64,000 bases of DNA, from contig JABVXU010000177.1 in assembly GCA_013365365.1 (NCBI GenBank), positions 1-64,000 of the forward strand. Reading direction: 5' to 3'. Each line of letters begins with the position of its first letter. The stretch's first letter is position 1. A model generated the notes under the pieces. The model had not been told where the DNA came from. It worked only from the letters and a program-made list of their open reading frames with translations, and made no database searches. Both the position numbers and the translations under genes were made by a program. Origin of the DNA: Cruorifilaria tuberocauda (taxonomy: Eukaryota; Nematoda; Chromadorea; Rhabditida; Onchocercidae). This document shows, piece by piece, positions 50,396 to 63,100 of this stretch.

Positions 50396-52958
50396 AGGAA
50401 GATTGCATAGTGCTTGATTAAAATTAAAGTAGCAAAAAAAAAAAATTCTAGTAATGTTTTTTCTGTATCTGAAATTGATCAAATATACCTTAAAAAATTT
50501 GAATGCGCGAAATTTGAATGTTACATAATTTGTACATGTTGTATAAATTTGTATAGATAATTAGTTGTGCATTTATATTAGTTTAATATTATTGTAATTT
50601 GTACGGATAATTAGTTGTACATTTATATTAGTTTAATATTATTGTAATTTGTACAGGTAATTAGTTTAATATTACTTACGATATGCAAAATATAGAATGA
50701 CCCTCAAAAAAAAAATGAATAGCAACATCGATAGAACCAGGAATTTGTGGGATTCCATCAGAAAGGTCAAAGGTTATTATAGATAAGTGTTTTAGCTTCA
50801 AGTAATATTCCAAGTTGAGTGACAACATCAACATTATTATACTCTAATATTTTTTATGCGTAAACAACTATTGGCGCCATTTGGCGGTATTTACATAAAT
50901 GGGAAAGTTTGAATAAGCAAAAGTTTTCTCCTATCAATCAAACTGAAAACGTTTGTCTTTGAAATACATTTATTACGAAATTTGCAACTTTCAATCTTAA
51001 TTAATTAAGATTAAAATTATATAAATGAAGACTTAATAAAATTGAATCTTCATTCATATATAATTTTGTATGATTTCTTTTGTTTTCTCAACTTAATGAA
51101 TTTATCAAGTTTTTATAAATTTTAAACAAATTAAGCTAAATTAAACTTTTCAGTTATGTTAAATCAATTGAAATCTAACCGACTAAAATTTTATAAATAA
51201 TGAATAATTTGGAATATATAAATTCATATAATTCATTTCATGCACATTCAATCTATCATGAATTATTGCTAAATGAATAATCGTGATTTTTTCTCTTTTC
51301 AAATTGAACATAACTCACTTCTTTGCGGTAAATTTGAGTTACTTTTTCTTTCATAAATTATTGCAGAAGTTTATTAAATGGAAGTTTCAAGCTTTCTTGA
51401 GTAATTCGCCAAGTATTTTAAGTTATTCAAAGGAGGTCAAAGTTCAAAGATTTCATATTTTATCAATAATGTGTTATCAATTCCATATAATCTTGTTAAT
51501 AAATTATGAATTGATAAATATGATAAATAAAGTTAAATTATTTTAAAGAACTTGATACAGTGGAAATAATCAATGTTCAATTTATCCCTTCTTACCTCTC
51601 TGTTAATTAGCTAAATGATTGTTATTACTGAAATGAAAGATCTTCTCTTTTATTCTGTTAAAATTTTAAAATTTCTTTTGGAAACATATTCTTGTTAATT
51701 TAAAAGAACCTATTTTATCAGACGATATTTACCATATCAAATTGTAATGGTTCACCTAATGAAGCATTCAATAAAATACCAATTAAATGATTAAAATGCT
51801 TAACTAGTTTTAGTGATAACAGTGATCTCTTTAGCTATCTCATTGATAAAATCATTTTCCTCCTTCTTGTATTTAGAATACGAATAGCAAACTTGAAAAA
51901 ATAATTAAAATAGATTATTCAATTCGAATTATCTGTTAATAACATGAAATTTAAAAGCTAATTCATGAATAATTATAATGATAACAATATTATGCTGATA
52001 TAATTTCACTAATGAAATTCAGTAGAGAGGTCAAAAGTAAGTAATTATTAATTACCTGCAATATAATACCCTTCAACTTTTTGCTAACAATAAAATGTTT
52101 TATTGTTTTGTATTTGTTTTAAATGTTTTAAAAGAAGCGGTCACTTCCAATTTGAGAAATCCTTCTTTTAACTTGGTAAAAAAAATCAATTTGCTATTTA
52201 GTAATTTACCAAACCGATATTCCCATATCTCATGAACTCATGAACTACTCTATAAACTTAAGAAATTCATTTGCCTTCATCAGAATTAGTAAATGTTCCA
52301 TTTGCATCTATTATTTCAAATTTTTACTAATTTTGTTTCTCGCAATATAATCATTGATAGAGCTAAATTAGTCAAAATAGATGAATTAGTCAAATATTAT
52401 TAACTGATATTATCAAAATTTATTATCATTTCATGGCTTATTTTCTTTTTTTTTTTTGAAAATAAGAAATCATCGAATGACAAAACGAAGTCATTATAGT
52501 CATCCTTTATTCGTTAATTAAAAATGCCAATTCTAAACTCCCTCATAATATTTTTCAAAATGTTTCATTTTTAGAATTCTTTAAATTTCTGCATTTCTGC
52601 TGTCGATGAAATCCTTTGTTCTGGATTTGTTATTGTAAGCTAAATGTATGTTTGAGGTTTTACAAGCTTTGTTAACGCCATCATTTGTTTTTAATTAATG
52701 TTATAAGGACAAATTATACGACTTTAATGGTCATCTTCAAACTTCAAGGATCCTCCCCTCCTCCAGGATAAATAAAAGTCCCAACCTGGTGACATTGCTA
52801 AGAATTTGTCTTAAGGCGTGTGGTTGATTAACACGGTAAAATCAATTCCCTTCTCTCCTGGTCTAACTGATATCGTTTTGAAACTCTTCAGAATATTGTA
52901 AAATTGTTGAAGTTAATGTAGCGTTGTATTATTGTACGCATCAAGTTTGTTTAATAAA

Positions 52959-52980
52959 GATTTAATTACCCAAGTTTGAG
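52959..52980 (+). ncRNA. SL1 spliced-leader-like sequence (probable pseudogene or fragment)
   Basis: The 22 bases match the nematode SL1 leader at 21 positions: the second G is A, and the core TTTAATTACCCAAGTTTGAG is intact. GTAC follows directly, as the 5' splice site does in a real SL RNA. In the next ~90 bases I see no Sm-binding site (an AATTTTTGG-like sequence) and no obvious three-stem SL RNA, and no 5S rRNA gene lies nearby. The leader match is clear; that it is a working SL RNA gene is doubtful. Confidence 0.6.
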
Positions 52981-53463
52981 GTACACCCAAAGTATCAGCA
53001 ATCACACCTGCCTGACATAAAGGCTAGCAGTTTGCTTACTTACGAATAGAAGGAAAGATTGTCACGGTCAAAGAAGATCGACGACAATAACAGGAAAGAA
53101 AGAATACTCTCGTCTAGAAAGGAACAACTTAAATCTTGTCGCGGTTGAAGGAAATCACCGACATCTGCAAACCATATCATCTTTACCTCATTTTTTGTTT
53201 ATCGATACATATTGTTTGTAATTTTACAGTTCTTTTTGGATAAGCACTTCGTTTGCTTTCAATCTTTCGTTCCACTGATGCTTTTTGAGGAAAAACAAAA
53301 CCAACACTGGCAATAATCAAGATTAGTTTTTTTACTGAGTAATAATAATCTAGCATTCCAAACATAACAAAATCATTATCTTTCATTATCACAAAAAATT
53401 ATTTTTAAAGTCTACATAGAGAAAGATATATTATGATAATAATATCTTTTCTTTTCTCAAATA

Positions 53464-54718
53464 TTAACTCTTTTGTTGCATGTGTACATGAAATTTCACA
53501 GCTGGTACATTTTCCACCGATGATGTAACTAACGAAGTCATACCGAGATTATACAGTGCACCCCTGTAACTAGCAAAAAAAGATTATCCAGATTATACAG
53601 TGCATACAGTTCACTCCTATAAATAAACTCTTGAAGTAAAACATCAAAAGAGTTAATTTCTTCGAATGAAAGTAAATAAAAGAACCTTATGATACCACAT
53701 GGAAAGGCTAAATAGATAGCAGATTCTTCCACATGTTGTTTCCCTTCCACGAAATTTGTTAAAATGAAAAATTTGTTGTCTTGCACAACATAAATTCCCT
53801 AAAATAATATTATAAACAAACAAGCAGTATTCAGATCAAGATATTTTCATCTTAAAATACATTCATATCCAAACTAAAGTGATAAAAGAATAACCTGGTG
53901 ATTAGTACGTAAATTATCCACTTGTCTGCCAAATACAGCAGTCCAAAATTCTTTGCAAAGAAATTTCATCTTTTCTAATTCAGTGACCATCCTAAAAACA
54001 TCAAGGATAATAGATATTACAATTCAGCTAGTTATTAAAGTAATTCAGGAAAGACATAATTTCTAAATGAATTAGGAAAAAAAAACAAATCTCGGTAGGT
54101 CTTTAGCAATTTTTTCAACAAGCACGAAACCAACACGATAGCCAAGAGCTTCCAAACGTGTCTCAGCATTTCCCTGCAATCCTTGATCTACGTACAATCA
54201 ATATACATAAATACAATGATGAAAAAATTTTTAATTTCATAAAAATTTTAAAATAACATGCAAATGCTCCATTTCATTGTAAAAATACCTGAATGAAGAC
54301 TTGTTTCACCGATTTCAATTGTTCATCCAGTAATGACACATCCATTTGTGGATTTTCTCGCATTTGTTCAATCCAATTCTTCCGTTTCTCAGTTTGCTCT
54401 GTCTGTAATAATTAATAAATGGTTTCAATTTATGTGAAATCAAAGATAAAAACTTTAGAAACTCAGATAATCAAAGAACAGAATTTAGAATTTCACTTTA
54501 ATCTTATTTACTACTTCTAAAATCATACAAAAGTTATCAATCTCACTTAGAAAATCATTATTAAACATAATTCCTAATGAGATACGGGAGTATGGTGAAG
54601 GAATTTTATTTGACTTATAGTACATCGGAAAACTTACTTCACGTTGTTTTTCATATCGTATTATTTCAGCATGCAAAAATTCAAACGGGAAACAAGGTCC
54701 AGATATTAATGAATTCAT
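53464..54718 (-). CDS. TRAPP complex subunit 6 (Trs33/TRAPPC6 family)
   Basis: Minus-strand exons: 54638-54718, 54289-54402, 54087-54173, 53895-53991, 53686-53798, 53464-53563 (about 197 aa). Family landmarks in order are FEFLHAEII, LEALGYRVGF, KMKFLCKEFWTAVFGRQVDN, LRTNHQGIYVVQDNKF, YLAFPCGIIRGALYNLG and VKFHVHMQ. The protein belongs to the TRAPP tethering complex that serves Rab1/Ypt1 exchange and ER-Golgi traffic. Exon 2 inserts 38 charged residues after the first helix that known TRAPPC6 proteins lack, making it longer than the usual ~160 aa. The join of exon 3 (AGATTT|GTTTTT, phase 0) to exon 4 (TTTTTAG|GATGG, which needs phase 2) does not keep frame, so a non-canonical splice, a missed micro-exon or a small sequence error is present. 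A TTTTTTAG acceptor ~70 bases upstream may be the leader site. Confidence 0.85.
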
Positions 54719-55786
54719 CAAGTTGAGAATCACAGAATCACAGAATTATGATCATCGCGAAGTCTCGCATTTAATCAATATCTGCTCTAAAAAAGATTGT
54801 TTTAGCAGAAGCAAAATGAAGAAATCCAAAAGACGAATAAGCCAGTTGGTCCCATGAAATCTCGAAGCAATTTTCATTATGCTAATATCTGTTTTAATTG
54901 GTTTTAATACTTGAAGTTCCAATGCGAAAGCATTCTTGGTAATCAAATATCACTGTTCGGTGAATGAACTTCACTTGACCTATAGATGACTTTCATCATA
55001 AAGTATTCAAAAAAAACCCGAATTATAACATTGATAGTACTTGCATTTTAACAAAACAATGGAAATTTCTGTAGAATACTGCCTATTTAATTAATTTCTT
55101 TTAATATTCTCTCACCAAATAGTTTAAATCCTTTATCCTTTATAATGATTGCAATGTGTACATAACAATTTACCTCGCAATTGTTTTAGCTTCCTCAGCA
55201 TCGATGTTTTGTGGAGGAAAAAATTGCATAAATATGTAAATCTCATTGGTATGTTCTGCCAAGTTAGACAAGAAATTTTAATTGTATGGCTTGCAGGTTT
55301 TATTTGAAAGCTTTATAGCAAATATTACAATGATGAACCGCGACATAAAACACAGATCATACCATACAATCGAAAAAAAAAAGGCAGACTAAACAAGTGA
55401 GCATATAGACGTCTCAATCTCGTTTGAGAGAATAAGTACGATAATATCTCTGCCAAGTGAGCCCATCAGTTTTGGAACAAATTAACATTATATAACATTC
55501 TGTAATGAGAGAAACGCAAGATATGAGAGCCTTTATCATTATAACATATTTTTTGTTAATCAAATAAAAGATTTAAAAAAAGAGAAAACAACTTTCTTTT
55601 CTTTTTAGATAATTAGCTTTTCTTTCTGAATGAAAAGTTTCAAAACTACATTTGTTTTCGCCCTGCTATTTACCTTTAATTTAAAAAAAAACTTAAAATT
55701 TCTACTAAAAAATATATGATAGTATTTTATAATCGCCCTATGATGATGCATATAAAGCATATCCCTCAATAACTCTTATTTCTCGT
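54719..55786. other. Spacer with a possible extra minus-strand exon
   Basis: Between two minus-strand genes. On the minus strand an AATAAA lies near 55306, followed ~45 bases later by a GGCAG acceptor and an open exon 55174-55255 with donor AG|GTAAAT. It reads either MRFTYLCNFFLHKTSMLRKL or, in another frame, HTNEIYIFMQFFPPQNIDAE. It can splice to the TTTTTTAG acceptor near 54791 but then stops within a few codons. It may be a leader exon of the TRAPP gene or a tiny gene; unresolved. Confidence 0.35.
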
Positions 55787-57970
55787 TCATAACTTTCTTG
55801 GCTTCTTACGTGAACCAGCGCGATGATCGATATCACACTTGTAACGGTTAGGTATTCCTAAAATTCGTTTACAAAATTAGAGCATCTAATATTAAGAATA
55901 AACACAAAAAACACATGAAATGAAAACTACATAATAAAAACGGCAATAAAATTTCAAAGTTTCGATTATGCAGCAATAATACTTGCACTTACTTTTGATA
56001 CGCGTTGAACGACGCAGCTTTTGTTCTGATTGAAGTGCCATAGATGACGCGTTAGCATTAGTGGGAGAAGACACAAACGTTACAGAATGAGATTCTCCCA
56101 TTCCTAAACGTGCTGTAGTGTTTGGAAAAACTGAAGGGCTTTCATTGATTTGAACAGATCTTCTATCGACTCTGTTTTTTCTCGGAGCCATAGGTTGCCC
56201 GGGAGGTCTAGAAGGTGGAGTGATAAAAGCTGCGCCTTCTGTCCCATTTACCACTCCGGTGATCGTAATACGTTCATCTCCGCTCTGCTCACTAAAAATT
56301 AAATTCTATTTTTTTTTCTGTTATTCATATTGTTTTTATAGCAAAAACAATCTACAATTTCTTATCTCTGCTTATACTTTTAAAAAGAAAGATTAACTAA
56401 TAATCGCTTACTTGATTAAATAGATAGTTAAAATACACACTGCTACAGAAGGTTTACAGGACGGGATTATTAATTTCTCGGAGAATGTTGGGTACATCCA
56501 ACAGTAATTGAGAGTTTAATTCTATAATGAGCCAACTGATAACGAACTTGATGAGAACTTCGTTCGAATTCCCACGTCCGGAATCGCTATGGGTTTCATC
56601 AAACGACACCGGGGACACCGGTGAAGGCGTTCGCGGTGGAGTACCATTCGGTCCATACGGATTTACTTCTGGCAAATCTTCCAAAGCTACTGAAGAATAA
56701 TTATTCAATCAGTGAAATGAAAAAAACCAAATTCATATTCGAACAACAAGTATCCAAGATTTATCTAAACAATCAGCTGACCTAAGTTCACTGTTTCCTC
56801 CGTTGTTACTGCTCCAGCTCGGCGCCGTGTTGATGAACGTCTGGGTGTTGCACGAATAGGAGACAAATTCGGTAAACGAAGTGGTGTGTTCAATTCAGAT
56901 GTATTAAGTGAAGAATCGTTACGCTCTCTTTCTTGTTCATTATGATTCTCACGTTGAGTGGATTGTGAAAGATTTTGTAAAACATTTCCCCTAAAAGAAA
57001 CATTTCATCCCTACTGCAACACAATTCAATCCATATTCAGAAAAATAACTGCAAATTAAATTCACACTTGAATATATTTTAAGTCTATTAAAAAAACGCA
57101 ATTATCATGTCAGCTATTTCCTGTTAAGATATCTTAATATCTTACGTAGGCAGAATTTCTGTAAAAAAGCTATTCTCAAATATCTGTTGTATACCAAAAT
57201 TTGAAAACAACTTATTAAAAAAGCTAACAATTATAAATAACGAATGAACAGAATTAAACAATAATACTTCTCCTTACCTCCGACGAATGGGAGTACTCGC
57301 CCTAACAGTACCGATTGACTCGGAAAATGGAGAAATATTCTCTTTATTTTCCTCTTCGGAGTTTACCTCATTAGATGAAAGACTGAAATCACTGATCTTG
57401 TATGATATGAAGTAATATTAAAACTATAGTTATAAGAACAGAACAAGCTTATACAAGCTGCAACATCTTTAATAAAAAATTCGATCATGTTTTGTTTTTA
57501 GATAAGATATTAAAGATATACTTCGTGAGGTTCAGACGACGCAGCAAATTTTCAGTCACTATAACATCATTATTTGACTGACTTTGCGTATTCACCCGTA
57601 TGCTCGTGCCATTATCAATACCGCTGTCATAACTCGCAGATCTAAAAGTATGCACTGTTCTGAACTGTTGATAAAAAGCTCGTTAACTTTTCTGAAAATA
57701 CTTTCACAAGAGATAATGCTTTCTCCATTAATTAGAGCAAATGATGCAATCTTCTAATGCCTTATAATGTTTTCCTTTAATCAAAATTATTTGGACATTG
57801 ATTGTATAGACTTGAAAATCCCTGAAAAAGATAATTGTGCATAATCATAAGTGAATAAATTAACTTTATAATTTTACTTACGTATTCGGATGCAAATCAT
57901 GATTGATGAATGATCGAGTTCGAATCAAAACACTGATTCCATCATTTGATGAATTTCCCATACAATTCAT
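55787..57970 (-). CDS. Basic S/T-P-rich protein with KEN box, probable cell-cycle regulator
   Basis: Seven minus-strand exons join in frame to 344 aa: 57882-57970, 57522-57641, 57278-57382, 56782-56990, 56548-56689, 55993-56291, 55787-55857. No folded domain is visible and the chain is mostly disordered. It carries an RxxL destruction-box-like RLNL (65-68) and a KEN box in EENKENISPF (83-85), the pair used by the APC/C for mitotic degradation. Minimal CDK sites are dense (STPIRRR, LSPIRATPRR, GTPPRTPSPVSPV). The C-terminus is basic, RRSTRIKRIPNRYKCDID then SRKKPRKL, loosely like the end regions of sororin or shugoshin proteins. The likely place of action is the nucleus or chromosomes, but the family is not identified. 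The start is the first in-frame ATG after an ATTACAG acceptor; the exon 5 donor (AA|GTTCGT) is non-optimal. Confidence 0.7.
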
Positions 57971-60127
57971 CTTCACTCGATAACGTCGAATACCATTGAG
58001 AGCGAAGAATCTGTAATGCAGTTCTTAAGTGAGAGATTGAAGACAAAGGGAAACAATAATGAAACTGGAAATAGCATTTTCATTTTCACCTATGTTGTGT
58101 ATATACAGAATGAATTGCGCGGGTAAACATCATGCGCGGATATATTTATTGCTTCGTCGTAATCTGGAGGAGAGAAAATGATAAATTTGCAGTCTATTTA
58201 CTATTTGCCTGTTGAAGCTCGTAAATGATTGTTCTCCATATGTGCTTTTTTTCCAGGGTGCTTACTCATTAATAATAGTCTCTCATTGTCTATGATTGCC
58301 CTTTGACCCTTTCCTTTCGTATCCTCGCTCACAGCTGATATACATATGACATGGTAAACAACAATGCTGCTGTATATGCAATAGAATGCATCGAAGCAAT
58401 AGAATCAGAGATGATAAGAACTTTGGGTGATACGTTGTGTGACCTAGCTGATTATAAATCGCGCGGGCTATACCGGGATATTACATTCAAAAAATAATCA
58501 AAGGGTCAGCTAGATGAAATGGAATGAAAATGACCACTAAAAATGTGGATATCTATATGAAATTTTATGAGTGAAAACAACGTAAGTAAAAATTTACTAC
58601 TCAAACGCTATCTATAACAATAAAGTCAACTATACATATCAATATTAACTATATTGAGATATTCACTACTGATCAGATTACACGTAAGAGAAGATAGATG
58701 AAAAGAATTAAAGTGCTAGGAAAGAAAAGAAATTTGAACCAATTTATATCCGTCTTTTTTTTTCTAGAAACTCAGCAATTATGAATTTTAACCTTATAGA
58801 GATCTAAGTTAGAAATATATTTGTCTGCACTAGAATTCACGTTTATAATTTTCGAACAGTACAATAAATGAAAAGAACTAATCTGATCTAAAAGATTAAT
58901 GCAGCTAGTATGTTATTCTCCTCTCTCTTTTTTCCATTTGAAAAAAAGCACGGTGATTTATGTTTCTCACTATCTTTTAATATTTATAGATATTTTCTTT
59001 TCTATCATTTTCTAAACAGTACAGTTTGCCGGCTAATTAATTAATCACCCCTCATTTTCTATTTATGGTTTACTTGTTTTTGCAACTTAGATTAATTCCA
59101 TATCAAAACATAACTAATAATTACCACACTAAAAAAAAACAAGCTAGCATTTTGCTATATCACAATGTTTACCAGTATTCTCATTCTTAAGATTTAATCC
59201 TAGGCAAAATTGCAACTGTAATGGTATTAATAATCTGATAATAGTTTTATTGTAAGCTAAATAATGGCTCAAAATTAAGAGATAAATACTTCTATTTTCA
59301 TTTACGTAATCTTATAAATGGGGAAATTGGCAAAATTATGAATAATTTCTTAAAATTTCATAGTGTCGAAAAAAATAGTTAATAATAAACGATATATAAC
59401 TTACAATAATCAACAGGCTACCTACCGGCCGACCATATTCCTCCTTTTGCTGTTACACAACTGAAAAACAAATGATCAGATGGATAGGGGAGGGAGGAAA
59501 AACGGAATGAAAAAAAAGGAGGGAAATGGAATGTATAATTTTTATTTCCACTTATAACGTATAAGTCTTATTTGGGTAAAGCGTAAACAATGTACTCTCC
59601 CCCCCCCCTCCTCCTCCCGCCTTTAGTTATGCTGTTACGTAATTATTCATCCTCTCCAGCAAAGAAGGAACAGCAAAAACAAAAACGGATAACCAACAGA
59701 AACGAAGGGGGATTAAATCATAAATATAAATGAATCGCTTTCTAAAACCAAAACTAAACCGTTACAGAAAGAGTTTGATAATCCTCCTGAATTGAAGAAG
59801 ATTACTGTAATCACGATAAAATAAACTGAAGTTTATCCTCTATTTGCTCACTTAGACTACCTTAAACATATACCTAACTTTTAATATGTCCATAAATTAT
59901 CTTTCACCACTACTACTCTAATTTTATACGAATTATATAAAACTACTTACAACAGACTTCAGAGGACTTTTTAAGTTTACTGTTAAAATATAGATACTGT
60001 AAACAAAAAATCAGAGAAGAAATTTGTACAATTCTAGTTGTTTATATAGATAATCCATTACAAGTAGCCCTTACAAGTAGTTCATGATTTTTGGAAATCG
60101 AATCTTTCTGCGAGGTTTCAAGAATAG
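57971..60127. other. Intergenic / 5' leader region, no gene supported
   Basis: Between the two minus-strand basic-protein genes. A minus-strand stretch at 58086-58165 has a good acceptor (TCTCCTCCAG) and a donor but stops in frame, so it may be a non-coding leader exon of the gene below. A C-run and pyrimidine-rich tract lie at 59595-59625. Otherwise AT-rich and featureless. Confidence 0.5.
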
Positions 60128-63100
60128 TTAAGACAATAACTGGCATGGTTTGGTTAACTGCTTGCTCTTTTTGATTTTCGGAGTTGATATAGGTGATGAC
60201 ATCATCATTGCAAGTAAAGCTTCATCACTTAATTCATCCTCATTTGCAATAATTCGAGGAGTTGAATGCGATTTCTGAATCGGACTACTGAAACACTTCC
60301 TCTGAATCGAATAGACAATAGAACTGCTGAAGTTTTACACCAAAACAACAAAAATAAAACCTCTTGGAAAAAGACGAAAATTCGAAATCATCATTAATCT
60401 GTTCTTATATATAAGTAAATTTAACCCATTCTTAGATTACTTTCGAATGCTACTTTTCAATGAAAATACAAAAATATGTTTAAATGAACCAAACTGAATG
60501 CTGTCTACCTTTCAAGCGCCAATCTAAGGAGTTCACTGTCGCTGTCATCATCTATGTGATAAGATGATGTTTGTTGCATTGATTTTGATGATGTAGTTCG
60601 CTTTGCAAGTTCTCCAATATTATTGCTGTGAAAATTGTTTATGTTTATTTCGTTATTTAATTACTTCCAAATCAATTGAAATAAATAGTTTAAAACCCTG
60701 ATTACATAAAATATAGACCTTTCCAAAGAATTAAAATGCTACCTTTTTTGGCGTTATAATAAAAAACTACTGAAAGGAATTATCACATTCATTTTTTCCA
60801 TCCGTTCCGCTTTTCTAGACTAATTTCCTATCATTTAACCTTGGATTTAACTTCTTTAAGTCATAGATTAGCTTCGGGTAAAAATACATTCACGACTCAT
60901 CACAATATTTGTGCAGAAAAATACTTGAACGGCAATACCACAGCAATTATGAAAAATCCTCTAATGGACTAACCAACTAGTTCTCCTTGAGGATGAGGAC
61001 GGATCAGATTCCAGCTTGCTTTCCATTTTTTTACTACCGGATATACTTGCTGTCATTTCCTCCTGAAAGAAGTATTTTGAAATAGCATATATTTCATTAA
61101 AACAAACTTTGTTTCCCTTTTCGCTTTTATTCTCTATTCTCAATATCACTATTTTTTCATGCCCATATTCCTTAGTTCTCTAAGCTTCATATTCTATCAT
61201 ACTATATTTCAGGTTTCTTATATATCGAAGAAAGCAGTTATTTTAAGCAAGCTATTTAACCAAATAATTTAAACTATGAGCATCAGGTCCCCACTACTGG
61301 AATTTGAGCATGTCCCAAACAAAGATGACTATCAGTTAGCATTAATAGATTTCAATTAATAAGCAGCAAATTTCAAATGATGCACAGAATCTAAAAAAGT
61401 TTGGATTAATATTGTAATATCAACTAAAAGTACAGCACTCACTTTGCAAGGTTTTTTCTGAAATGACGAAAGTTCATTCAAAGCACTATAAGATAAATGT
61501 TCTGGAACTATTGTAGAACTAGAAAGCCTTTGGCACTCTGATTGGCAAAACGACGCTTTTCTTTGCTTCTCTTTTTTGATCTTATCTGAAAGAAATAGCA
61601 AGATCACTGCTATCGAGACCGATTTGATAACCAATTTTGAAGAATTATTCATAATGTGCTAGCTTCTTTGAAAACTCGAAGAGCATAATGAATCCATATT
61701 AAATATAATATAAAATATCAGCATATATAAACAGGTATATTAAACTTTAGGATCATGCTTTACTTTAATTAAGTTATAAGTTTGAATTTCGTAGATTGAT
61801 GATAACCTATAGCTTAATTTCAAAAATTACTAATACTGTTGATGATGATCTATACTCAAAGTCTGTATTTGAGGTTTCATTTATAACAAAGAAGGCCAAA
61901 CTCTTTACAATATCAAAATCGAATAACTGGTGAAATCGCTATTGAGAACATGAATGCAAAAAAACAACTAAGTAGACTTAATAAAATAGTGTTACCGATA
62001 GTTTTTCGAGTTTCTTTGAGGGATTTTTCGTAACGAGTAATGTTTGCTAAACGTTCTGCCTTTTTACGCGCTTCTTCTTTTGCGAATGTTTTTTGATCCT
62101 GCTTTGGCCTTTCCAATCGTCCCAAGATCATTTTCGGCGAAACACGTGTAAGAGCTTTGTACATTTCTGGATTACACGGTCGTGAAAATGAAGTCCACTG
62201 AAGAGTAAAAAATGATATAAGATTTCAAAGGATGAATTTCCTTCAAAAAATACTAATTGATGGATATATACTCATTAACCAAATTATTTTTCTAGTACTT
62301 GAACAAAATTGGAAGATAACATGACACATCATATACAATTTAGACTACCTTAGGAATTTCTTTTCAAATAACCGATCCATCAGCTATCAAACTCCCTAAC
62401 ACTATATTATATTATTGCCTTATATTTTACGATATACATTAAAAAGATTGCTTTACTGCTAATCTATCGAAACATTAAAGAGCAGGAGCAGGATAGAATC
62501 CTACCGAATGAAAAAAGTCTTTTGAAAAATTTCCGATAATCTCATCTATCGTTTCAACTCATCAAACAATTATCGGCTCATAATATTTCTTACTTTATGA
62601 AATCTCTTTATTTTTATTTCTTTTCCTACTTACTACGATCTCAAAATTATACCAAATGTTAAAATTTTATGTCAAGACTATTAGAATCAAATTAATAAGA
62701 TAAATCTTACAGATTCATTAGCAGAACGAATAGTTTCATTATTAAGGCCTTGATCCCTAATCCACGGGAAGTACTCGTCTGCCTTTTCTTTAAACCAATC
62801 TTCGAAAATCTTCTTCTCTATAAATGAAAACTATTATAGCAAACTTCTACATAAAAGTAATTTTATATTTCAACAAACCCTTTATTTTTTTGAAAAGCAT
62901 AAAATAGATGAAAAAACAATCAAGAATATTATTCCCTAATTAATATCAGATAGTAACACAGTTATAATAAAAGTGTGATATCTATTTATAATACTACTAT
63001 TCTATCAACAACTCAAACCACACAGTCAATTTTTTAAAGACGTTTTTCTTAACCTAATTCTTAGACCATTATTTGTAATTTTTACAGTTTATTTCATATA

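Larger units (their letters stand above)
49217..53463. other. Intergenic region with satellite and SL1-like element
   Basis: Begins with the 3' flank of the Gly/Cys gene, with an AATAAA at 49268-49273. It contains a 39-bp satellite (50030-50395), a ~55-bp direct duplication (50525-50660, TTTGTACGGATAATTAGTTG), an SL1-like element (52959-52980) and a minus-strand frame with basic pairs at 53183-53374. No gene is firmly supported. Confidence 0.5.

Noticed and set aside
58086..58165. Minus-strand exon reading YDEAINISAHDVYPRNSF as N-terminus of the KEN-box protein
   Set aside because: It ends in an in-frame stop and its possible donors do not match the phase of the next exon; at most a non-coding leader exon.
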